Assembly: GCF_021155765.1 (NCBI RefSeq)
Contig: NC_060107.1
Span: 3,607,501 to 3,671,500 of the forward strand
Direction: 5' to 3'
DNA from: Diprion similis
Lineage: Eukaryota; Arthropoda; Insecta; Hymenoptera; Diprionidae
Length of the DNA stretch: 64,000 bases
Shown: in pieces, positions 50,785 to 63,242 of the stretch
Position numbering within the stretch: position 1 is the stretch's first letter
Layout: each line of letters begins with the position of its first letter
Program-made: the position numbers and the translations under genes
Notes under the pieces: model-generated
Seen by the model: the letters and a program-made list of their open reading frames with translations, nothing else
What the model was told of the DNA's origin: nothing
The model's database searches: none

Positions 50785-53439
50785 CGGTCACTCACTCGTT
50801 GTCAGTCAGACGTACGGATAGACAGAGAAAAGAGATTATTACGGTGACGAAGAAATTTTATCGAGAAGGGTCTCGCCACAGAGTTTTTCGTTTTTACGAT
50901 GGAAACGAAGTAATAACAGATTTCAGAAAAAAACAATAAAACAAGGTTACATTTATGCATATTTTTTCTCATGCACATTTCATCTTTGCCTTCCTCTCAA
51001 CGTGCTTTTAGGCCTGGTTTTTTCATCATTTATTTCTTTTAATTCATTCCTTCGATTTAATGGTTCTTCACGAAGACGGAAGAAAACAAGACTCATTAAT
51101 CAACGACGCTATTTCTCCGCGTTGCTCGAGAGCAAGTTTCAACGCTATAATTTTTCTACATTCTCCTCTATCTTCACTCAATTCTTCGATAATTCGTTGC
51201 GAATAAGTTAACGACTAGTTCACAATAAAAATTCAAGTTTTTTACTGAACGAGGCGAAGATATAGTACGTTCACGAACGCGTACAGTGCGCTTAGAAGCT
51301 TCCAAAATAACCTCAAGGTGGCGCTGCGTACGCTCGTGACGTTATAAGTGCACCGGCGAATCGTGATTCGATATCGGATATACCATGATCGTTTGATTCG
51401 GAATAAAAAAGAAACGGAGAATATGAACACGAAGAATCAGGACGTGAAAATGTAGATACCAATAGTAAATACATTTGATTTTGTACTATATTCGAACAAA
51501 TTTACTGTGACGAACAAAATTTTGACTTTTCAAAAATCGTCAAATTCTTGTTATTCCTATTCTTCTTATTCAGTTTCTTTCGTTTTCTTTTCTTTTCATT
51601 GTGAATCAAACGAAGTTTTTTTGTATATCAAGTATGTATCACACAAATATGATTTTGAAAAAATGTCGACAGCGCTTGAAAAGTATTTTTAGGCTTAAAA
51701 CAAGAAGAAAAAAAGGAAAAAAGAAAATAGCCTTGTCGAAATTGGTCTGACGTTATTATTCCTCCCTGGGGCACATTTTGCTTGCCTCTCCCCTGTATAT
51801 ATGTGTGTGTGTGTATGTATATATATGTGTATATATTTATATGTATAACGAACTCTAACGAAACGAAGTTTGTTACAAGCCGCGAGCGAACGGATCACCC
51901 GGAACGATCGGGATCACCAGACTACTTTCACCTGCTGTTGAGGATTTCCTCGCATTAGAGACACATATGTATAACATATATATAATACATTCGAAAAGCA
52001 GTATATACATATAATATGTACGCTTGAGACTTAGTTGCCTAAGGCAATAATAATATTCAGGAATTTAATTCTTATTCATATTTTTCATTCCTTATTCTTG
52101 ACTATCGATAGATCGAGCTTCAATTAACGTTGCATGTACAGAAAATTTCATGTACATACATACTATATGTATATATACATCTAATTCCCGTGCGGCATCT
52201 ACTATACATAATATCATCCGTTTGTGTTGCTGCAGGTTTTCCCCACTCGTAACACTTTCTTTTCTTATTTCCATTTCGTTTTTTGCCCCTTTTAAGAGAT
52301 AAACACAAAACGAAAAAAAATGAAGGTGGTGGTGGTGGTAGGGTACGTCCTTGTGTAAAAAGATTTCTCCACGGTTTCGTTGGCCCACTATATACACTAT
52401 ATACCTCACGGCCCACCAACTGACCCACTGACACTGTATACCACATCTCGAAACTCTGTGCATATATACATATATATCTATATACCTATATACATGCATG
52501 CATTGAAGAGTCACACATGATGACGTGTCTAGAAGGTACATACATCCTATATAAATATATACATATATATGTGTGTATAAGACGCTCTCCATGCCGTGCG
52601 TTACAGTCTCGAAGTATCATTCGGGCACAGACCGATGAAATTCTTGTATCTTGCAACCGAAAATCCCGGCGCTTAGCCGTGACCCTGGCTTTCTTGGTAT
52701 GCGGATCTGCGTCGGTACACAGTTCAACACTTTCGCATTAATATCGGGGCACGGTCGGTCATGTAGGGTAGGGTATCGCATTCTGACCCGAGTCCAGAGT
52801 CTGTCTACCCAGAAATTCATGAGCAATGCGTTGTTGTAGATATTTATAGACGCTCGACGATTCGACCGGCTTTATTTGATCTTTCTTTTTTGTTTTTATT
52901 CTTCTTTTCACTCGCTTTCTTCGCTCTCTGGGCTTTTATGATTCGAATCTCGCTAGAAATGATTAGATTTGTTGGAACGGAGAGAGCATTAGAGACGGCC
53001 TTGTTAATGTGACAAGAAAATAACCTCGAATTACAAAAGTTTTGTATAATATATAGATATGAATGGATGAAAAAAATATATTCGTATTTGGTATACTTCG
53101 AAATCGATTTATTATAATTTTTAAATGATTCAAAATCTGGCTTTTAATCTACCCTCGAGTTATGTGTAATTAAAATGAGGACGTCTGACGATTTAGCTAT
53201 ATATACTTATACTTTAATTCAAGCATCTGATTCATTATACCTATACCCACATCGATGGTACATTATACAGTAAAAAAAAAGTACCCTTATACATATACAA
53301 ATTAACTGCAAGTTGCGCATATATAAATGCGTATAATGTGCAGGATGATGCATTACATAGTGTGTCTATACTCAAACATAACCTATACAAAGTTCCGATC
53401 ACACGTAACGGTTAATGGTAAGGAAAAGTCTAAAAATTG
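46864..53439. other. Gene-free spacer
   Basis: TA tracts (47,578-47,602; 48,430-48,462), (GT)n near 48,515, (GA)n near 48,883-48,909 and 50,737-50,783, and a small hairpin at 48,015-48,129. Slightly GC-richer patches near 50,200-50,430 and 52,580-52,860 contain short open frames without a recognisable family. One of them could hide the missing first peroxidase exon, but I cannot support either. Confidence 0.45.
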
Positions 53440-53720
53440 TGGGTTTTTGGGGCGCTGATGACGAATCTGGATTCAGATTTTCGAAATTCAAGATGACGGA
53501 CAAACCTTGCAAAAAGTTACTGTACGCAACCATATTGGATCCGCCATGATGAATTTTGAAATTTCGAGTTCAGATTCGTGATCAGTGACCTCGAAAACCC
53601 TCGAATACCGAGTTTCATCCAAATCTAGTGACTTTTCAGATTTTTGTCCGCCATCTTAAATTTCGAAATTTCGAGTTCAAATTCGCAATCAGTGACCTCA
53701 AAAACCCCTCCAAGCATTTG
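53440..53720. repeat. 'GATGGCGG' repeat family, second locus
   Basis: Contains CGAATCTGGATTCAGATTTT, AATTCAAGATGACGGACAAA, ATTGGATCCGCCATGATGAA and TTTTTGTCCGCCATCTTAAA, matching the 37.7-kb cluster in both orientations, with inverted halves around about 53,530. Confidence 0.7.
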
Positions 53721-53845
53721 AAAAACTTTATTTGAAAACTGAATGCTGTAGTTTTATTATGAGTTTTTATACTATAAACTTGGAAGATAATTTAGTGGTT
53801 AGTTTTTCTTTCAACGTTATTTAAAATGATAAAAAAAAGAAAAAA

Positions 53846-54450
53846 ATAATTTGCGATTTTCCACCACGGCAGCAGGTAAAAAGTTTGTTTAGGTTAAAAG
53901 AAAGGTTTTGTCTAAAGATAAGCTTTTCTACACTACGTGGAGGATCGCGTTCGGTTGATTTTTCACTCTTATATATTTTTTCACAATCACGAAGCGTTGT
54001 GAATAAAAATTTTTTCCTATCGCTCACATCGATCGTAGCATCAATTTACGTTACAAAAAAGACCCAGACTTGTAATATCAAGTTTCCAGTTGACGCCGGA
54101 GAAACGGATCTGACGACTCTTTCATTATTAATTCAACATCATAAAATAGTTAAAATTCAATATGAACTTTTAATTCAGGAGAATAAGATTCCCGAACGAT
54201 AAATCCTCGTGTTATGGATCGTGATCTTTGTGTCGCTTATAAATATCAGGAAAGAAATAATAATTGAAATGCTGCAACGCGTTTCTTCGCGAATTCGAAA
54301 AAAATGTGAAAAAAAGTAAAAAATCAAACGATCTCAATCATCCACGTAACTTGGAACGCTCTTCTTTCCACAAAATCTCTCTTTCAATCTAAACAAGCTT
54401 CAGTCGCGGTTGCCACGGGGGAAAATCGTAAATTTATTTTTTATGAAACC
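53846..54450 (+). repeat. Dispersed repeat, copy 2, with inverted right terminus
   Basis: 53,846-54,332 matches copy 1 at 33,136. Unlike copy 1, it is followed at about 54,350-54,440 by an inverted version of its own first ~80 bp (TCTAAACAAGCTT and AAAATCGTAAATT pairing with GTTTAGG and AATTTGCGATTTT at the left end). The complete unit therefore has inverted termini and copy 1 is probably right-truncated. Confidence 0.75.
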
Positions 54451-56305
54451 CAAAAACAAATGCACGAGTGCATATCGACAACATGCGTGACACGTTAGAT
54501 TCCCAAGTCAATGATAGGTAGGTACAACGCTGTTTGTCGACCAGTGTCCCGAGGGTGAAAAAAGAAAGAGAATCACGATCCACATGCAGTCGAGTACCTA
54601 CTACACGACACGTATACCTATATACCTATACCTAAGAATACCTAGGTGTGTCGGCATTGCACCTTGGCATTGGACTTACCTGCTCTACAACTATATAGAT
54701 ACATATACTATTATATACATATACATATATATATATATATATTATTAATTGTGTGCGGAGAACGGCTACCGTATTTAACCGCGAATGTACCGTGAAATGA
54801 AAGGTACATAATTCACACACACACACATACACATACACACACAGCTTGGCGTTGTTCCTTCTTGAAATGGTCTCGGAGTGAGAAACAGTCCGCATTATAC
54901 GTGACTCGTCAAGTGTGTTGCTGCCTCAGGCCCCGGGACCGGTGGCCCAAGCTTATACCAGGACCCTGGACTTGTCTTGTCTTGTCTCTTGTTTCAAAAC
55001 CCCTTCGGCGTCTGCTGCGGCTGTGATCATGGCGATCACTGGGTGAACGGATCAGAACAGGAAGTCGAGGAGGGACATTAGAGTGCCTCTCACTGCTCTG
55101 GTCTCACTCTTCTCACCCCAATCGAGTTGGGTGCACGGGAGAGATCGTCGGAAGAGTTATATTTATCGTTTGCAACAAATGCCGACTTGGTAACAAAAAC
55201 GTGGTTGGCCGAGGCAGGATGCTTCGGTATGTGTAGGTCGTTTGACGATGAAGGGAAAAGGCGACCGATCGTAGAGGTTTGAAAGTCACGACTCGTTCCT
55301 CTCACGAGGTTGAATCGATTAAGGGGGAAAAGTTTCTGTCGTTTCGACGAGAGAACGGTGTTATTTTTTTTTGCTGTTTTGCAAGTTTTTTTTAAGTAAC
55401 GGATAAATGGATTGTGTTTTTTTTTTTTTTTTTTTTTTTTCTTTTTTTTTTCTAAATTCTTTGCGATAAGAACGGATTTGTTACCGCTGATATTCTAACA
55501 AATTTTCTTTTCATTAACTCACAGTTTCGTTGTTTTTAGAGGAAAACGGAGTTCCTAGTAATCGTCAGGAAAATGAAAAGTTTTCAAATGTTTTCTGAAG
55601 GTAGAATCGATCAGATTTTGGCTCCGCGATCGTTTAGGCACTTTTTCAATTTAATTACTTAGATAAAATTCTAGACGATCAAATGAAAATGATGAAATCT
55701 CTCCAAAATTTAAAATAGTGGATCCGTTATAATGATTCAGAATGAAAAAAAAGATCGTCTTATTTTCGTGTAATATGATAGCCAAGGACTTAAAAATCGT
55801 TGATCACGAATCTGAATTTGTAATTTGTAAAAATTATGATAAATTCTTAGTCAAGAAGATATCTATAAAAATTTGATGTTTAAAATTATTTCTTCGTTTT
55901 TAGAATAACCAAAAAAATTTCTTTCTATTCCACTCGTGAGTACGTATATATCGTTTGGTTTCAGTTTGCACTATTTTTCAATCTAAATGTATACATTTCA
56001 TCTCGTATTTGTTTCAGCGTTTTTTTCCCCTCCTAACCTCAAGTGTATGTATATCTATTATCTATACTACGTCTCGATTCGTCCGTTCTAACTTGTACCT
56101 TACCTGCTCAGATCCAAGTATCTTCACCTACCTACCTACCTACCTACCTACCTACCTACATGTCTACTTTCGATTTTCAACCAGTTAGACGACACGGCGG
56201 TTTATATTATCACCTTCACGCTAACGATCGAATAACCCTATTCACACTAAAACACAAGCTCAAATAGAGGCTTTCAATTTTGAGGAATCAACGATGTCCC
56301 GCAGC

Positions 56306-56341
<36 letters not shown>

Positions 56342-56565
56342 GTTAAGAAAATTATAACACATTAATATCTATCCAAAATCAAAATCCCATTACAGTAATT
56401 GCGGGAAAGAATTTCGATTTTACTCCCCCCTCCTCCTCACCCCCGTGGCTTAATTTTCTTTATTTATTTTTATTTTTTATTTTTTTCGATACTCGTTATC
56501 AACATTAATAATATTTTTGTATTCATGTATCTTTACAATTGAAATATTTAATTTTTAAGAAACAA

Positions 56566-56634
<69 letters not shown>

Positions 56635-57205
56635 TTAGATCATTACAGACGCTGGAAGCGATTCGGATCATCGATGAAAGTTTTTTGACTAGATAAATTC
56701 TAGCGCAAGGATCTCGGTGTGATCAATAATGTCATTTCGAAAGCGTGTCAACGTACCCATCGACGGGGTTCAAATCGTCCATTTAAATGTTCACGGTGCC
56801 ATTATAATTATTATACTTATACAGGCATGGATGAATTTCTTTTCCTTTTCCTTTTCCTTTTTTTTTTTTTTTTTTCTTTTTATTTTCATGATTTTGATTT
56901 TGTTTTTTATACAGCCGTATACGATAGTCGAGCTAAATACGGAGCTTTGTTTATTTACATAATGAGCTCGATCGGAATAAACCACGCGATGATAATTAAT
57001 CTGGCGAAAATTCTCGGTCACGTATTATATTGTTATAAACAAACGTGTCATTATCGCATCTCACGGTAAATAATAATACGTCTCTCGAGTTAATCGGAGA
57101 AATTTATTTATACGCATGTTTATTCATCCGCGGTTATTCACTCTGTTGGTTATATTTATTCATTTATTTAATTCTGGTTTTTTTTTTTATTGTTTTTGAT
57201 TACAG
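54451..57205. other. Spacer upstream of the first recognised peroxidase exon
   Basis: A GC-richer stretch at about 54,920-55,330 (starts CTCAGGCCCCGGGACCGG) stands out but gives no recognisable protein. A degenerate 'GATGGCGG' fragment lies near 55,690-55,830. (CCTA)n occupies 56,131-56,159 and a 62-base TA run 56,571-56,632. The upstream coding exon of the peroxidase could be here or further left; I could not identify it. Confidence 0.4.
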
Positions 57206-58131
57206 GGCTACAGTCGGCCTCATTTTTGCCCTGTTTTACATCGCGGCTGCTATTTCACCAGCTGTTTTTCAGTACAATGTTTCCGGTAAGTTTAACAACG
57301 ATAATAAATTATTAGTTATTATTTATTTATTTCGTTAATTACGTTACAATCGTATTTGCCCGGCTTTTTTTTTATTATTGCTACGTAATAAGTGAACGAT
57401 CTTATTACACTATATCACGGATATAGATCATATAAATGCAAGGAAATTTTTTCATTCACCTTCTTTTTTTTTTTATAACAATTCTTGTCGACTCAAAATT
57501 TTCATAAATGCACAATCTCGCGAACATAAATTGTTTATTTTGTTTTATGCATTATTATTATTATTATTATTATTATACGTCGTGTTTTTCATAACTTTGC
57601 GAATATTCAAAATCGTCATCAACGATTCACGGGTTCAGTGCAACGTTTGAATAAAAATTTATTCATACCTCTGGTAATAATGAGAGTCTAACAAGTAGGA
57701 TACGAAGTTATTTTTGTATGCCGTACTTATTTTCGTATTTTCATTATTATTATTATTAATAATAATAATAATATTTACATTTATAATAATTCCAGAATTC
57801 GCACCAGACTAGAATAATAAAATTCTTATGAAATTATCAATTCGATAAAAAATATGTGTTACCGTAAGAAGAAATAAAAAAGAAATTCAATGATAATTGC
57901 AATTGAAATAAAATTAACTAAACTGTGCAAATAAGAAAAAATTTGCACTATTGTTTCATGCGGTTTTTTAGAAGAAAAAAAATTTATCTTCTTCTGTCAC
58001 GAATAATTTTAATTATGTAATATCGATGTTATTAAAAATCATCCATTCTATAATGTGCAGGTACGCAGCGTTTCTGTATTATACAAATACGCATACAATT
58101 TGCAATATATAATTCTCACGTTCAATTTATA

Positions 58132-58164
<33 letters not shown>

Positions 58165-58426
58165 TCTGGGAAAGGCATTGATGAAAATTTTTATTGCAAA
58201 TTGCGTGGTATTTAGGTATACATAATAAATGAATAAGCGAGCCGATGAGATGAGAGAGAGAAAAAGAAAAAGAGAGAGAGAGAAAAGAAGAAAACGTGAA
58301 AAATTCAGGCGAATGTTCTCATTACCATTGCTGTGCACAGAAACACACACACACACACACACACAATAGTGTGGGACGAATCCCACGAGAGGTCATAACT
58401 TGTACAGATATGCATAAAACACAGTG

Positions 58427-58479
<53 letters not shown>

Positions 58480-58690
58480 ACCGTGCAAACTCATACGTAC
58501 CTACTTGGATGATGGAAATTAGCGTAAGGATCCTATTGTTTAACTTTTGTACCGGTTATAACGCAATTTTTTTTACACCAAAAACCATGCGTCACGTGCA
58601 CATATAACGAGATTTATGCCGCCCCGTTAATATCGTTGACCCGAAACGAGGTTTTTTTATTTTTTTTTTTCTTTCAGCAAAAACTTGTTC

Positions 58691-58722
<32 letters not shown>

Positions 58723-60332
58723 CGCTTATTTTCTCACTAAGAGATAAAAAATTTTTTTTTTTTTTAAATTCGACTTTTACACACACCGTGGAATGAAAAT
58801 TTTCAATCGATAGAGGATAAATTTTTTTAATATCAATATTATAGCTATGTTTCAACATTCGTTTTATTCTTATTTGTGTAATAGAACGTGTGTCTTATGT
58901 TTATAAATTTTTATATCGCAAATTTCAGAATACGTCGCCAATCTTGACAACGATCTCCAGGCGAGGGCTGTGGCGGCGCTGGAAGCTGAAAAACAGGCCT
59001 ACCAATCCCGTACTTGGTGAGTTGATAAACTTGAAAATCTCGAGCATGCCTTAATACACATTTATCTAGATATACCTAAAACCGGGGTTTTCTACTACCC
59101 TGTAATTATGGAGAGAACTTTCTAGAATACACACATATATGTATATATATATAATATATATTCGTAATTTTTCCTGGTTTGTTGACTTGATTTTTTTTTT
59201 TATCGTTTCTTCCTTTTTTTTTCTCTCCTGTTTTTTTTTTTCATCAAATTTTACTGCAATATTAATATATTATTATATCCATGAGTAGGTGATTATTTTA
59301 TTTATTTATTTTCTTTTTCTGCAATTATCACGACACTTTTTTTTATTAATATTAGACGGTTTTATAATCTGTGAAAGTCGAGTTTTGGAGAAAACTTCTG
59401 CAATACCATGTATAAATACTGGTGTATAATAATTGCTTGTTTGTTTTTTTTTTTTTTTTATCAAAATTCATCGTACCTAGTTAGATACGTAATATTATAT
59501 AACTCATCGGGTCCTAGACTAATCGCATGTGCAGGGGAAAACTTTTCGTACCGTAGTTCGTAAAAATAATTATAACATCAGCTTTAGTTCGCTGCGGGCT
59601 GTATCATTGATTTTACTCTTGGTGTTGTTGTTTTTGTTGTTCATGGAACGCACCTGCACAGCAGATGGATCGGAAAGACTATCGTCATCGTTTTTGCCTT
59701 CGACGATCCGTTTTGAGAGAAAATTATTCGTACAATACATATTACAAACGTTATTGTTATAAAATTAAACGTTACACGTTACATATGTGTACTTTCGATT
59801 TCTTCTCGTCTTACTTTTCTTTCGAAACTAAAAAAATTGAGCAGTTACCGCCTAATTGAGCAGCCGGCGCAATGCCAATCGTGACTGTCAGAAAATGTCC
59901 CTAGGAGCCCACAGATAACGGTGGGCGTCTAGGGACATTTTCTTTGTCTAGTAACTTTTTCTCTGTCCAGGGACATTTTCTCTGTCTAGGGATATTTTCT
60001 CTGTCTAGGGACATTTTCTCTCTCGGCCAATAAAATTCGAACGACTTTACGCACGCGCATAAGAGGCGCACTTTTCTCTTGTACGTACGGTATATACTAC
60101 ACTATTGTGGAAAGATTGTTTATGAAATTGTTTTTCCTAATTTTCTTTCTTATCGTCAGGCTGGAGGACAGAATCGGACCCGATGGATCGCCGTGTCGAG
60201 TTCGACCGGAAAGGCCTTGCCCACCAAGCATGTATCGGGCGCCATCCGGAGCTTGCAATAACGTTCGACATCCGGCTTGGGGTGCGAGAGGATCGCCTAT
60301 GCTCAGGCTAATCGGACCTGCCTATGCCGATG
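57206..60332 (+). CDS. Animal heme peroxidase, membrane-anchored type; three internal exons, partial at both ends
   Basis: Exons 57,206-57,285, 58,929-59,016 and 60,160-60,332 join in phase (entering phase 2, then 1, 2, leaving in phase 1) with consensus AG/GT sites. Exon A encodes a hydrophobic anchor or signal helix (TVGLIFALFYIAAAISPAVF) followed by an NVS sequon. Exon B encodes a helical linker (AVAALEAEKQAYQSR). Exon C gives the start of the peroxidase domain: CRVRPERPCPPSMYRAPSGA, then CNNVRHPAWG and PMLRLIGPAYADG, the Cys-rich start seen in chorion-peroxidase, cardinal and peroxinectin-type proteins. The heme-ligand and catalytic His/Arg regions lie beyond the window, as does the upstream exon carrying the start codon. 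The final intron exceeds 3.6 kb. Subfamily is not determinable; a cardinal-like or chorion peroxidase is my guess. Confidence 0.85.
57286..58928 (+). other. Intron of the peroxidase gene
   Basis: AT-rich with (ATT)n near 57,551-57,577, a TA run at 58,433-58,476, (GA)- and (CA)-type repeats near 58,253-58,366, and (CT)n at about 58,690-58,718. No nested gene seen. Confidence 0.7.
59017..60159 (+). other. Intron of the peroxidase gene
   Basis: Bounded by TG|GTGAGT and ATCGTCAG|G. Contains T runs and the 59,860-60,080 repeat element. No nested gene seen. Confidence 0.7.
59860..60080 (+). repeat. TAGGGACATTTTCTCTG element, copy 1 (with 19-bp tandem array)
   Basis: A hairpin block (GAAAATGTCCCTAGGAGCCC ... 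GGGCGTCTAGGGACATTTTC) is followed by about five 19-bp units of the type TCTAGGGACATTTTCTCTG (59,928-60,022). A conserved tail then reads GGCCAATAAAATTCGAACGA ... ACGCACGCGCATAA. A related copy lies at 61,582-61,757. Confidence 0.8.
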
Positions 60333-60385
60333 GTGAGTCTCTCTTTTGCTTTTCATTTTTCTCTTCTGCGTTAGCTGCTGGACGC

Positions 60386-60770
60386 ATAGATTTAAAAAAT
60401 TCAAAATGGCGGATGCAATATGGCGGCTGAAAATTTCAAATGACATCGAATACGGTCAAAAATCTCTACGTGTAAAGGTGTTCGGAGTTGCTGGTTACGA
60501 ATCTGAAATCAGATTTAAAAAATTCAAGATGGCGCGTCCAAAATGGGGGACGAAAATTTCAAATTTCATGGAATACGGTCAAAAAACTCGATTCAGGGGT
60601 TTTCGGGATCGCTGATTAGATTCGCCGTACTAAATTTTGTAAATCTGATCACAAATTCTTAATCAGCGACCCCAAAAACCTCTGGACAGAATTTTTTCTC
60701 CGGATTCGATCGAATTTCAAATTTTCGTCCTCCATATTGTATCGCCATCTTGGATTTTTTTTAAATCCAA
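60386..60770. repeat. 'GATGGCGG' repeat family, third locus
   Basis: Two direct units (AAATTCAAAATGGCGGATGC at 60,397 and AAATTCAAGATGGCGCGTCC at about 60,519) are followed by an inverted terminal unit (CCTCCATATTGTATCGCCAT, CTTGGATTTTT), the same plan as the 37.7-kb cluster with fewer units. It lies in the intron just after the peroxidase exon C donor. Confidence 0.8.
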
Positions 60771-61525
60771 GTACGCTATCAGTACACTATCAGAAATATA
60801 AAGAAAAACCGCAAGGAAATATGTTGAACATTTATCTAAATATACAATTAATTACTGAATAATTTTTACTAAATTTATTACCAAGTTTTCTTTTCATTCT
60901 ACAAAATAAAAAAATAAAAAATAAATAAAAACAACACCAACTTAACCACCGTTATACGTTATACCATATCCTTGTTCAAAACAACTGTCAATCTGATAAT
61001 TGATTGATTGATCGAAACAAGTCTGATAATCTGAACTCGACAGATAAGTCGTAATATCAATACAAGCCGGAAGTGGAATATTTGTTTTAAAATAATGCGG
61101 GAAGAAAATAAGTGAATTAAGAAGAGAGCGGATCGTAAATCGGAAATGCTAATCATACTTTGTGCATATCTTACGATTAGAAACGAATGTCGTGTTCGAT
61201 ATAATGCGGCAGGCATGCGAGCAGTGGGTCAAGAAGGGAAAGTGAAAATCCCAGTGCGTGCGTGCGTGCGTGCGTGCGTACGTGCGTGCATCCTACCTTA
61301 TAATGCCTAATAATCGTAAATCGTCGTCGGAATTTATATGACATACCTATGCCTAAGCACGCATTTGTTTATATATATATATACTATACATAGTATACAT
61401 GAATTGCACAAGGTAGGTAGGTAGTCAGGTACGCGTCCCGGCTAATTAAAAGAATAACATTATTTTATAAAGTCTGTCTATCCATAGATTATTTTCGATA
61501 AAAATATGTGTACAGATTTTTATAT

Positions 61526-61572
<47 letters not shown>

Positions 61573-61581
61573 ATTGAATTT

Positions 61582-61757
61582 TACTGTCCCTAGACAGAGA
61601 AAATGTCCCTAGGAACCCACTGTTAGCTGTGGTCTCCTAGGGACATTTCTGACAGTCGCGATTGGTATTGCGCCGGCTGTTAAATCACGTGATAACTGCC
61701 GGCCAATAAAATTCAAACGTCTTGACGCATGCGCATAAAGTGTGCACTTTTCTCATG
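61582..61757 (+). repeat. TAGGGACATTTTCTCTG element, copy 2 (rearranged)
   Basis: The left block (ACAGAGAAAATGTCCCTAGG ... GACAGTCGCGATTGGTATTG, CGCCGGCTG) is the reverse complement of the left block in copy 1, while the tail GCCGGCCAATAAAATTCAAA ... ACGCATGCGCATAA is in the same orientation as copy 1. The 19-bp array is absent. Confidence 0.75.
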
Positions 61758-62950
61758 GATACACGATATATTTATATATATATATATAAATTACAAATCG
61801 GCGCATCGCCTGAATGCCAATAATCCCAGTGTGTGTGTGTGTGTGTGTTACTCAGGAAAATAGAGAGTGAATGAATTGACGTTTCAGGGTAGAGAATATG
61901 TAAGGGTCATTCCATACGATATTTACAACTGAAAAATGCCAATGACAATCGGACTATTCCAATTCCGATTCCTTCTTCTTCATCTTCATCTTCATTCGTT
62001 ACGATACTGTTTATTTGTATTTCACCTGACTTATAACTTACATTTGTTTGTTTTTTTGTTTGTTGTTTTTTCAAAATTTTTTTTTTTTAATTTTTTCTTT
62101 ATCCTTATTTTTTTGTTATCGAACAAAATTTTCCTACTAATAATAATTGTTTATTATCGACTAATTTCATTTTACCTCAAAGATCGTAAGAACAGACTTC
62201 TAGATTACACCAATGTGGTACTACATCAATTTTCCCTGATATTCGATACAGCTTTGCCTGTAAAAAATCGTTTGCATGAAATTGTGGGTGTAAAAAATAA
62301 AAACAAATAAATAAACAAGTAACAGAAAAACGATATAGAAGAAAATCCATCGCTTTCGATCGATACTGATTGTAAAAAATTGTTGTTCAAAGAAGAAGAA
62401 AAAAAAAAAAAAAAAAAAATCATCGTCCCCCGCGCCAACTATGTGCATATCACGTAAAATCGCCGACGAAACTGTTACAAGTTTGTAGGAGCAACAAGAA
62501 AAAATCCCGTAAAAAAAAGCGAAAAACAAATCAGAAACAAAAAAAAAAAAAAAAGCATCATCGCTTCTCAAAACAACCGCGCGTATCGCGTAATCGCCGA
62601 CGAAAGTGTCGCAGGTTTGTAGAAGAAAAAAACGAACAAAACGAAACCACGAGAAAAAAAAAAAAAAAAAAACAGAAAAAAAGGAAAAACCCCAAAAAAA
62701 AAACAAACAAACAAACAAACAAACCAATAAGAGAAACGAAAAAAATCGATCGTTACAGCAATAATGGGCAAGGCAGGTTAGTCGTTGCAGTGCAACAGCA
62801 GTAGCAACATCATCGTCCGTCGAAGTTCGACGTCGATTTTATTTTCGAACGCGCGATACGAAACGAAAGTAGGTATGAAAGTAAGAACGTCAAAGAAAGT
62901 AAGTAAGCGGGTTCGCCTCGCCGGCATACCCCATACACACACAAATACAT

Positions 62951-63010
<60 letters not shown>

Positions 63011-63210
63011 TGTATACCCGTATTAAATACACGTAGCCAATAACGGCGGTCACGAGACTCGCGAGTCCGCGTGTGCTGACCTCAAAATATAAGTGAAATG
63101 TCTTTCTTTCTTTCGCTCGGTATAGGTATCTGCAGGGGGAAACGACGACGTACGACGACGACGTACGACGCTTAAGGTTGCAAAGGATTTCTTTTTCTTC
63201 TTCTTCTTCT

Positions 63211-63242
<32 letters not shown>

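Noticed and set aside
56760..56790. GGGGTTCAAATCGTCC resembling a tRNA T-arm
   Set aside because: No acceptor or anticodon stem can be built around it. I found no convincing tRNA anywhere in the window.
62221..62727. 168-codon Phe-rich minus-strand frame resembling a membrane protein
   Set aside because: Produced by A-rich stretches read on the minus strand; hydrophobicity is a composition artefact.
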